NCBI RefSeq assembly: GCF_030384665.1
Contig: NC_083676.1
Span: 1,302,001-1,366,000, forward strand
DNA: 64,000 bases
Source of the DNA: Lodderomyces elongisporus
Taxonomy: Eukaryota; Ascomycota; Pichiomycetes; Serinales; Debaryomycetaceae
Reading direction: 5' to 3'
Each line of letters starts with the position of its first letter. Within the stretch, counting starts at the first letter, position 1. Below the pieces are notes generated by a model. That model was not told where the DNA came from and did not search any database. It saw only the letters and a program-made list of their open reading frames with translations. A program made the position numbers and the translations under genes. Positions 57,083 to 64,000 of this stretch are shown here, piece by piece.

Positions 57083-58765
57083 TTACAAGTCGAGATCTTT
57101 TATTCCCTTTTCGACTTTTATTCGGAGTGTTTCCTTCGCTCCATGGTAGTTGTCTTTGTTAATTTCACCACTCTTGTTGTCTATATAGCCATCATTATCG
57201 TCGTCATCGCCATCATCATCCTCATCCTCATCCTCATCCTCATCCTCATCCTCATCCTCATCCTCATCCTCATCATCCTCATCATCCTCATCATCATCCT
57301 CATCCTCATCCTCATCATCATCATCATCTACAATAGCAGAATTCTTATCCTTTTTCAAGCCCGTCTTTTCATCATCAATGCATCTTTCATCGTCTTCTTC
57401 TTCTTCTTCATCATCATCATCATCGTCTTCCTCCTCGGGGTATCCACCCAATTTCATAACAATTCGATTAACAACCTCATTCCAATCCATCATTCCCCCC
57501 ATTCCTATATCACCATAGCTTCCAAACACCTTTTCCAGCGGCTTTAAAACTTCTATCCAGGGCATTTCTTCTGCAATTAATCTCAATTGTCTTTTTGTGG
57601 TAATTGCATTATAGGAATAGCTTCCCATGGCAGGGGCTAGTAGAATAGGATACGAAGTGTTCCAGGCACGTATAACATTTGTCAACAAATTGTCGCACAA
57701 CCCAGTAGAGATTTTCGACAAAGTATTGGCAGTAAGTGGACAAATCACTAGGATATCTGCCCAGCGGCGTAGTTCAATATGCAAAACAGGATCCAGCCTA
57801 GCTTTCCATGTTGTCCATTCATCAGAGTCTCTCCATATCCTAACTCCCTTATTTTCCAAAACGTTTAAACTTTCTTGGAAAAGAAAATTCTCACTCGATT
57901 TCGTCATTATTAATTGAATTGTAATTTTGTCCTGTGTATAAATTTCGAATAGTTTGCTAATGATTAACTTGATCTTTCCGGTAGATAAAGCGCCACAAAC
58001 GCCTAATAAGACGTGAATCTTCCCATCGTCCTGGGGTAATCGAGGATCAATGTTTGCATTCTGTTCTGCATTTTGATTGGCATTACTTGGTTGTTTATTT
58101 GTAGAAGTTGGATCTACGGCAGTTGCAGATGCCGGAGGCGCTAATAAATGTGAAGCTGTTCCAGCGGTAGCAGTCGTCGTTGATGAAGGAATGCCATTTA
58201 CTCCTTCTTTTATGCTTTCTTGGCTTTTACTTCCATCTCTAGAAAACACCAAAGAATGTGCATTAATACCGGAGCTTGACCCAGATCCACTTCTCGATCT
58301 GTTTCCTAGCTTGTTTGGCCTCAAAGTTTCATCTACAAAGAAGTGAGCATGAACAGAAGGTGATTTGTGATGTTGTGGTTCTGCAGGAGGATTAACAGTA
58401 TAGTCTATACTAGAAGTTGAGTTATTCTTTGTTGTAGCTGTTGCCAACAAGGATGACGGGGGTTTTTCCAAGCTGTTTAATTTTTGAATTAACGAATCTG
58501 AATTTAATCTATCTTTCAAATAAGCACCTCCCGCCATCACCACATCTTTCCTATTCGCATCAACCAGTGGTGCACCCTCATTCGAAAATGTTGACAATGG
58601 CAACAGCTGAGCCGAAGCATTTGCCGATGATTTCCCGGGATGATTAGTCGATGAAGAAGTTTGTGGGGTGGTATTTTTCGCTAGAATTGATGGTGGCATC
58701 TCTGCGTCATCTGACTTTGCCTGCAACTGCAATTTCTTCTCCTTCAAAGCAACCTCGGAAGTCAT
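57083..58765 (-). CDS. SIS2: Flavoprotein Hal3/Sis2-like: PPCDC subunit and Ppz1 inhibitor
   Basis: In yeasts Hal3-type proteins both inhibit the Ppz1 phosphatase (salt tolerance) and join Cab3 in a trimeric phosphopantothenoylcysteine decarboxylase for CoA synthesis. From the first ATG (58763-58765) it has 560 residues: a Ser/Thr-rich N-terminus, the flavin-binding core (about 248-440) and a very acidic tail. The core has HVLLGVCGALSTGKI, the catalytic His in LHIELRRWADILVICPLTAN (about residue 329) and APAMGSYSYN. The decarboxylase APAMN motif thus has Gly in place of Asn. The substrate-flap Cys is absent (KVFGSYGDIGMGG), as in Hal3/Vhs3. So it can supply His but not Cys. The tail is an Asp/Glu run of about 60 residues, coded by a hexamer repeat. 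Confidence 0.88.
   Translation of the reverse strand: MTSEVALKEKKLQLQAKSDDAEMPPSILAKNTTPQTSSSTNHPGKSSANASAQLLPLSTFSNEGAPLVDANRKDVVMAGGAYLKDRLNSDSLIQKLNSLEKPPSSLLATATTKNNSTSSIDYTVNPPAEPQHHKSPSVHAHFFVDETLRPNKLGNRSRSGSGSSSGINAHSLVFSRDGSKSQESIKEGVNGIPSSTTTATAGTASHLLAPPASATAVDPTSTNKQPSNANQNAEQNANIDPRLPQDDGKIHVLLGVCGALSTGKIKLIISKLFEIYTQDKITIQLIMTKSSENFLFQESLNVLENKGVRIWRDSDEWTTWKARLDPVLHIELRRWADILVICPLTANTLSKISTGLCDNLLTNVIRAWNTSYPILLAPAMGSYSYNAITTKRQLRLIAEEMPWIEVLKPLEKVFGSYGDIGMGGMMDWNEVVNRIVMKLGGYPEEEDDDDDDEEEEEDDERCIDDEKTGLKKDKNSAIVDDDDDEDEDEDDDEDDEDDEDEDEDEDEDEDEDEDEDDDGDDDDNDGYIDNKSGEINKDNYHGAKETLRIKVEKGIKDLDL
57190..57330 (+). repeat. (CATCCT)n hexamer/triplet repeat coding the HAL3 acidic tail
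   Basis: About 12 hexamer units mixed with CAT triplets. On the minus strand it reads (GAT GAG)n, Asp-Glu repeats. Length variation would change the tail without a frameshift. Confidence 0.9.
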
Positions 58766-59140
58766 ATCTTCGATGAGCAAATACTAGAATTGATTAGATT
58801 TTGATTGATACTATACTCTATCAAGATGAAAATTCGTTGTGGATTAAGTAGTGAATTTTTGCTGCTGAATAAAATTAAGGATAGTTAGCTTCGAGGTAGC
58901 CTCGCAATTCTCTGATTTGGTTGCTTAATTTTTGAGCTGACAAAAGTTTTTTTTTTAATTTTTTTATTTAATTTTTTTATTTTATTTATTTTATTTTTAT
59001 AGCTTCTAAGTAAAAAAAAAAAAAGATGTAATATAAATGTATATATGTTTTTATAAGAGCAAGAAAACAAAAGAGGAAGAAAAGTTTTTATTTTTTTAAA
59101 AAAAAAAAAGAACACAAAGATCAAGATTACAGACTATGGT

Positions 59141-59160
59141 GGGGGGGGGGGGGGGGGGGG
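59141..59160 (+). repeat. Poly-G tract, 20 bases
   Basis: A second long G homopolymer of the window, followed at once by CC. Length may be affected by sequencing. Confidence 0.85.
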
Positions 59161-59320
59161 CCACAATTTTTGCCTGAACTTATCAAAATGGAGTGCACTA
59201 TCATTTTCGTCAAGGCAACAATTATACAAGCAAAAAAGTGATGTAGAAGTACACTTATGAAACAAAAATATAACAAGAAAGCTGGGAAGGGAAAGGGGTA
59301 GAGGGACTGAAGAGTTAAGA

Positions 59321-59409
59321 AAGTGAAAGTGAAAATGGAAGTGAAAGTGGAAGTGAAAGTGAAAGAGAAAGAGAAAGAGAAAGAGAAAGAGAAAGAGAAA
59401 GAGAAAGAA
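59321..59409 (+). repeat. (GAAAGT)n passing into (GAAAGA)n
   Basis: About 14 hexamer units on a purine-rich strand, 200 bases past the RRM gene stop on the other strand. Confidence 0.85.
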
Positions 59410-59612
59410 GATGTATGTGAATAATTGAATGAGAAACGCGAATAAACTAAGACTAGTGTTGGATTTTAATAAGACTTGTAGAGAGAATGGGGAAAAAAAA
59501 ATCAAAAAAGATAATTAATTAAATCTACTCCATGTTCTATTTGCTAAAGACTGTTTCATTCTTGGCTCCATTTGTGTTTTGTATTTCTACAATGCTCTAG
59601 TATACAAGCTAT

Positions 59613-62036
59613 CTATAACCTCGTTGGTTGCTGGGATTTGTCATGGTCTAAAGACAAGTCTTGGAATAATTCGTGGGCACGGTCAGCCTCATTTAAACTT
59701 TGCTCCAATTTTTCGGAACCTTCAGGGGCCATTGGTGGTGGACTGTAATTCTCCTCTTCGAAATTGGACGACAGCGCAGGCTGTGCTACTGCTATAGGTT
59801 GCTTAAAATTCTTCATTGGGTACAGAGTAGGAGGAGCTGGGTAAGCATGATGCGGAAGGAGAGCTGGCGGAGGTTGGTATGTAGCATATGCTATACCAGA
59901 AGCAGATGGATGATAAAAGAATGGAATCGGATAGTATCCGGGACCATTGAATGAATTTGTATTCGCTGGTGTTGCAAATTGTGTTGCTTGGAAAGGAACT
60001 TGGGATTGGGGTATAAAGGGCTGTGGAACTTGAGACCCCTGTGAAGCTAGTGCATTTTGTGCACCTTGTGAAGTCTGTGGCATTTGAGGGCTTTGAGAAA
60101 TCTGATAGTTTTGCGGTATACTTTTTGGATGTGTTCTTGGCCCCCTACCATAATATATTTTTTGTTGTAAGGAATTTCGCTCAAATGCTAGATTGCTTAA
60201 TAATGAAGAGTTTGAGGGATGTGGTTGTTGTAGTTGCTGCTGTTGTTGTTGCTGTTGTTGTTGTTGTTGCTGCTGTTGCTGCTGCAGTTGTTGCCGTTGT
60301 TGTTGTTGTTGAGCATAAATAGAAGGTGAAACTTGCGGCATATATTCATTTGCAAACATTTGTGGAGCATTTGTCACCAAAGGAGCATGGTTATATGGTC
60401 CTTGAGGTGCAAGTGGCATAATGTTTCGAGACCCACTGATTGTGGATTGAAAACCCAGTGCATTAGATACAGGTACCGGTAGTGAATGTGGTTGTAGTGA
60501 CAAATGTGCTGGTTTGATTTGCTGAAGAGCGTAGTTGCTGTAATGGGGAAACCTATCATATCGAACAGTGAGTTGTCGGCCTTCAAATTCAACATTGTCA
60601 AAGTACTTGATTATTTTTTCTGACGAATGTTGATCTTTCGTGGTTACAATTGCAAACCCTCGACTCTTTGTGAGGATCTGTGGCCCCATATGTCGGTACA
60701 TGAGGAAACTACCATCCACAGAGACTTGTTGAATAGGAATCTCTACTCGTAATATCGAGATTGAGTTACCAGGTTCGATTTCGCTAGCTCTTTCCGAAAG
60801 AAACTTTTTCAACGAAGCCCAATTTGACGTATATGGCACATTCCCTATAAATAATCTTGTTGGGTTCACATTTATTAATTGTTCTGGATTCTTACCCTCT
60901 CCAACCTCTACCTGAATAGTATCAGGAGTTGCTTCGTGCAGTTGCTTACCTTTATGGTTAGATTGAAACTGTAAAGACTCCAGATGCGATTGTTCAGGTT
61001 GTGTTGCTTCTAATTCCGTTTCCGTTTTCAGTTCCGTTTTCGTTTCCGTTTTCAGTTCCTTAGCTCCAACATCTCTTGAAAATTGTCTATTCTGAACCAT
61101 GTTCATTATAAAAGAAGGAACAGGCTGTTTCTGGGATAGCAGGTCATGCGTGCCTAAACTCGACGCACTTGAGCCTCGCGCATTTGAACGATGTGAAAAC
61201 ACCGAGTCAGCACGGCTACTGGCAAGCGAAGTATTTGATCTCCGGGATCTTACCCCTAATGCGTGTGATAATGAAGATGAAGTTGAAGATGAAGTTGAAG
61301 ATGAAGTTGTGGAAGAGAAGTTGCGCTGAGCAAAACCGCTCTCCGTGTGCGATATACCTCTTTGTGGAGTTTGTGCCGGGACAAACGATTTGTTAAACTG
61401 CAAAGTATGATTTGCCAGTTGTCTCCTTCCATTTATCGACTTTTCTTCAATTCCGTTCTCCATTTCCAACGCCAACTTTTGGCCCTTATAAAAAGATTGG
61501 TCGAGTTTTTCAATTAGAATGTTGCAAAGTCTTAAATTTTCCACTTTGACCACAGCCCACCAGGGTTCATTTTTGCTCAATTTAACAATTTTGAACGTTG
61601 AGTTGTCAATATGACTTTGTAAAAAATCATTGAGAACCACTTCGCTGACACCATTTGCAATGTTTGCAATTCTAATCATATACGGTTTTGGTGTAATTCT
61701 GGAGTTACCAGGTGATAACGAGCTTGTATGTTTATCCAATAGTCGTGAACTCGATGGCTTGGCATTTTGGAGTTGTATGGCCGCATCTTCATCGTAATCG
61801 TCTCCAGTTTCCTCTTTTCCAACTCCTTTCTCGGTTTTTTGCTCAATTCCTTCCTCAGTATCTGCTCCGGTTTCTTCTCTTACCTCACCTCTTTTCTCTA
61901 CCAGAAAGTTTGAACTTTTATACATGTCACTGGTTTTTGTGTTTTGTTGCTCGTTGGAAAGCTCTACTTTGCCGTCCAATTTGTTTCCCAAGCTCGCGCT
62001 CAATTCAGGGTTCTCTTCTGTTTGTGGCTCTCCCAT
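59613..62036 (-). CDS. RRM RNA-binding protein with polyglutamine, unnamed
   Basis: An 807-residue protein with one clear RRM and one probable divergent RRM. The clear one (about 394-505) has RNP2 RLFIGNVPY, a long insert with SVDGSFLMYRHMG, and RNP1 SRGFAIVTT, then GRQLTVRYDRF. The probable one (about 120-195) starts MIRIANIANGVSEVVLNDFL and has WAVVKVENLRLCNILIEKLD. Between them lies a Ser-rich region (SSTTSSSTSSSTSSSLS). The C-terminal 300 residues are Gln/Pro/Asn/Tyr-rich with a glutamine run of about 27 residues interrupted by Leu. This resembles cytoplasmic RRM proteins that join mRNP granules, such as yeast Pin4 or Rie1, but I cannot name the orthologue. The start ATG at 62034-62036 is preceded by stops. 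Confidence 0.78.
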   Translation of the reverse strand: MGEPQTEENPELSASLGNKLDGKVELSNEQQNTKTSDMYKSSNFLVEKRGEVREETGADTEEGIEQKTEKGVGKEETGDDYDEDAAIQLQNAKPSSSRLLDKHTSSLSPGNSRITPKPYMIRIANIANGVSEVVLNDFLQSHIDNSTFKIVKLSKNEPWWAVVKVENLRLCNILIEKLDQSFYKGQKLALEMENGIEEKSINGRRQLANHTLQFNKSFVPAQTPQRGISHTESGFAQRNFSSTTSSSTSSSTSSSLSHALGVRSRRSNTSLASSRADSVFSHRSNARGSSASSLGTHDLLSQKQPVPSFIMNMVQNRQFSRDVGAKELKTETKTELKTETELEATQPEQSHLESLQFQSNHKGKQLHEATPDTIQVEVGEGKNPEQLINVNPTRLFIGNVPYTSNWASLKKFLSERASEIEPGNSISILRVEIPIQQVSVDGSFLMYRHMGPQILTKSRGFAIVTTKDQHSSEKIIKYFDNVEFEGRQLTVRYDRFPHYSNYALQQIKPAHLSLQPHSLPVPVSNALGFQSTISGSRNIMPLAPQGPYNHAPLVTNAPQMFANEYMPQVSPSIYAQQQQQRQQLQQQQQQQQQQQQQQQQQLQQPHPSNSSLLSNLAFERNSLQQKIYYGRGPRTHPKSIPQNYQISQSPQMPQTSQGAQNALASQGSQVPQPFIPQSQVPFQATQFATPANTNSFNGPGYYPIPFFYHPSASGIAYATYQPPPALLPHHAYPAPPTLYPMKNFKQPIAVAQPALSSNFEEENYSPPPMAPEGSEKLEQSLNEADRAHELFQDLSLDHDKSQQPTRL

Positions 62037-64000
62037 GCTGCTTTTGATTAGCGCGGCTGGAACTTCTTTACGTTATTGAGCAGTTAAAGCACTATTTTGA
62101 ACTAATATGAAAGGAAGAAAAAGAAAATAAAACAGATGAATAGGTTTAGTGGTGTATAACTCAATGTCTTCAACAAATGTAGTATGTGCTTTTTTTCACT
62201 TAGTGGAATATTCTTTTTTTTTTTTTGATTATTTTTTGAATTTTTTTTTTCTCTTTTATTTTTATTTTTCTTTTTTTTTTTCTACTTTTCAATTGTTATT
62301 GTAGATGTCAATGCGTGACTAAGTTATTGAGTGATTGTAGAAGACAAAATGAGAGTTTAATGGATCAAATCGGTAAATTCAGCATAAACAGAATATTCTT
62401 TCATATAAGTTGAGATGATAGAGGAGGAGGGAAAAGAAGCTCTGGTGAATGGTAGTCTCTTCTCTTCTGTTCCTTTTTTTTTACTTTTTCTTTCTTCTAA
62501 CCAACGTCTGTTGATGTAAAGTTGGTTCAATGTGTTTATTTTTTAGTTTTTAAATTTCTTATCAAGTCCTTGATTTTTTCCTATTCTACTTCCACTTCCC
62601 TTTTCCCTATTATTGTTTTAGTTGATTCTTTGAAAAGGATGGCAGCAGAATGGAAGTATTAGAGTAGAAGAAAGCTAGGTGATTGGTTTTGAAAATAGGA
62701 ATGAAAAAATGAAAAAAAAAACGAAAAGTTCAACATTCTTTAGAAAAAAAAAGGGGGCAATACAAAGTCCATCGACCCTAAATCTATAATAAACCATACA
62801 AATACTCTCTTTAGGGAAATCTTCTGGAATGCAATTATGTGCATCTGCATTTTTCCATCACTTAACCAAAAACAGCTGGAAATTGCTATGTAATGTGTCT
62901 TGTAAATTGGTTTTCTTTGAGAAATGGAGCATGAGCAACGAAAACCAAAATCAAAGGGGAAAAAAAATAAAAAAGAAAATAATGATAATAACAATAAATT
63001 AAATGAGAACAGAGCAATGGGCAAAACGTAATAGAGAATATGTAGTGGAAATTTGATGAACAGAAATTTAGGAAGTCCAACCTATGAAGTATGAAGATAT
63101 TGTGGGAGTGGAAATGGGGAGGTGGGGGTGATAGTGGGGGGGGTCTGACGAATGGGGGAAAGATTGCTGCTCTGGTATGACGCAGACGATGAGTCGCCCA
63201 GAACTCTAATTTTCGGTTTGTTCTTCTTCTTGTCTTCACTGATTTTTCGGTTTTGGAATTTTGTTATTTGTTTCTTTGTGTGTGTATTCGTTTGTATGTT
63301 GACGTTTGTCTACATAAGAAGTACTGTGCGGATTACTGCATGGTGAGTTATAGAATGTATTGGTTAGAGAGATTATAGCTTTTTCTTTTTATCTATCTGA
63401 TAAACACAAAAAAGTATGTAGCGGGCGGGACAACGACCCACTTGAATTAGATGGAGAAAGGATTTCTTTTTTCAAAAACAACAACAACAACAACAACAAT
63501 GTACTACAAGTTGTCCATTCTCTGAGTTTAACCAGTGTATATTAACTTCTAGTTATTACTTGTTGACAAACAACATGATATCAAATTATAGTGTGTCGTT
63601 GATAGAGGCTAAGAACCGGGAAAAAAAAAAGCAAAAAGGGGTTTGTTCAAGGCTATTGAGGTTGTTGTGATTATTAGTAGAAGTATTATAATTTCGCAGC
63701 AAGTAGAAATATAGTCGACACAAAATCATTGGCTTTTATTTTTTTTATAATTCTTTATTTTTGTGTCTCTGTGTTTTGGCAGCGTGCGCGCGCGAGAGCG
63801 CAATCGCGCCTGAAACGCCCTCGCGGCCACACCCACTCCTCGCCTCATCTTCTTCGACAACTACTGATTGTTATTAGTATCAGTGCAAAAGCTCGTAACC
63901 ATATTACTATTTGCAAGAAAGGCAATATCAGAAACTTACAGTATACATCTTGTTGCCTTTTCAATTTATAAGTCAAGTTATCTTATTATGAGTTTTACCA
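62037..64000. other. Right-end intergenic: RRM gene promoter and start of the next locus
   Basis: No complete gene. It includes T-rich runs (62215-62285), a G-rich strip at 63115-63160, an (AAC)n run at 63474-63500, and a GC-rich strip at 63778-63838. An ATG at 63988-63990 with an open frame runs off the window edge and may start a further gene; too little is visible to call it. Confidence 0.5.

Larger units (their letters stand above)
58766..59612. other. Intergenic: HAL3 promoter and RRM gene 3' region
   Basis: No gene. It contains T/A-rich (TTTTATTTTA) sequence at 58945-59010, a 20-base poly-G at 59141-59160 and a GAAAGT/GAAAGA repeat at 59321-59409. Confidence 0.6.

Noticed and set aside
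57143..57547. 134-codon Ile/Leu-rich frame opposite HAL3
   Set aside because: It is the complement of the (GATGAG)n acidic-tail repeat.
58766..58780. Five extra codons at the HAL3 start
   Set aside because: The codon at 58778-58780 is TTG on the minus strand; the ATG at 58763-58765 is the first.
1..64000. Transposons, LTRs, CRISPR arrays, rRNA
   Set aside because: No reverse transcriptase, integrase or transposase frame, no long direct terminal repeats and no spaced repeat arrays were seen; all tandem arrays are simple microsatellites.

Overview
The window is nuclear DNA of a budding yeast, most likely a member of the CUG-Ser clade (Candida/Lodderomyces group). The grounds are compact AT-rich DNA with 25 protein genes, mostly single-exon, each best matched by a Saccharomyces/Candida family; two spliceosomal introns with GTATGT donors and (T/G)ACTAAC branch sites; and CTG codons at places where Ser fits the family better than Leu (for example just after the kinesin P-loop in KIP3 and in DPL1). 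The many long polyglutamine, acidic and Asn/Gln tracts recall Lodderomyces elongisporus or the C. parapsilosis group; the species is an inference. CTG should therefore be read as Ser in every CDS.

Layout: 0-12 kb holds phosphopantothenoylcysteine synthetase CAB2 (-), a short secreted protein (+), cyclin C SSN8 (+), a ceramide synthase of the LAG1/LAC1 type (+), kinesin-8 KIP3 (+) and a glycine-zipper protein (-). 13-37 kb is mostly minus-strand: chitin-synthase activator CHS4/SKT5, ER ubiquitin-conjugating enzyme UBC6, a SAM methyltransferase, a Fe(II)/2-oxoglutarate oxygenase-like protein (+), casein kinase 1 YCK2 (broken by an in-frame TAA), an HDA2/HDA3-like histone deacetylase complex subunit, EH-domain protein IRS4 and the ribosome nuclease NOB1. 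37-47 kb is a cluster of three GTT1-like glutathione S-transferases (two with an intron at the same codon) followed by two tandem JLP1/TauD-type sulfonate dioxygenases. 47-64 kb holds DPL1 (sphingosine-phosphate lyase), a PQ-loop vacuolar transporter, an unrecognised probable mitochondrial helical-repeat protein, spindle-midzone protein ASE1, flavoprotein HAL3/SIS2 and an RRM protein.

Functional threads: CAB2 and HAL3 serve consecutive CoA steps. The ceramide synthase and DPL1 draw on the two fates of sphingoid bases. KIP3 and ASE1 both act on the anaphase spindle, and both carry clusters of Cdk sites. The GST/JLP1 block is the most distinctive neighbourhood: both dioxygenase promoters share the element TGTGGCGTCAC, which contains the core of a Met31/Met32 site, and one also has three GATAACGT boxes spaced exactly 10 bp apart.

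I found no transposon, tRNA, rRNA or CRISPR array. No clearly new multi-gene system stands out. The strongest anomaly is the YCK2 in-frame stop, which separates the kinase from its palmitoylation tail.
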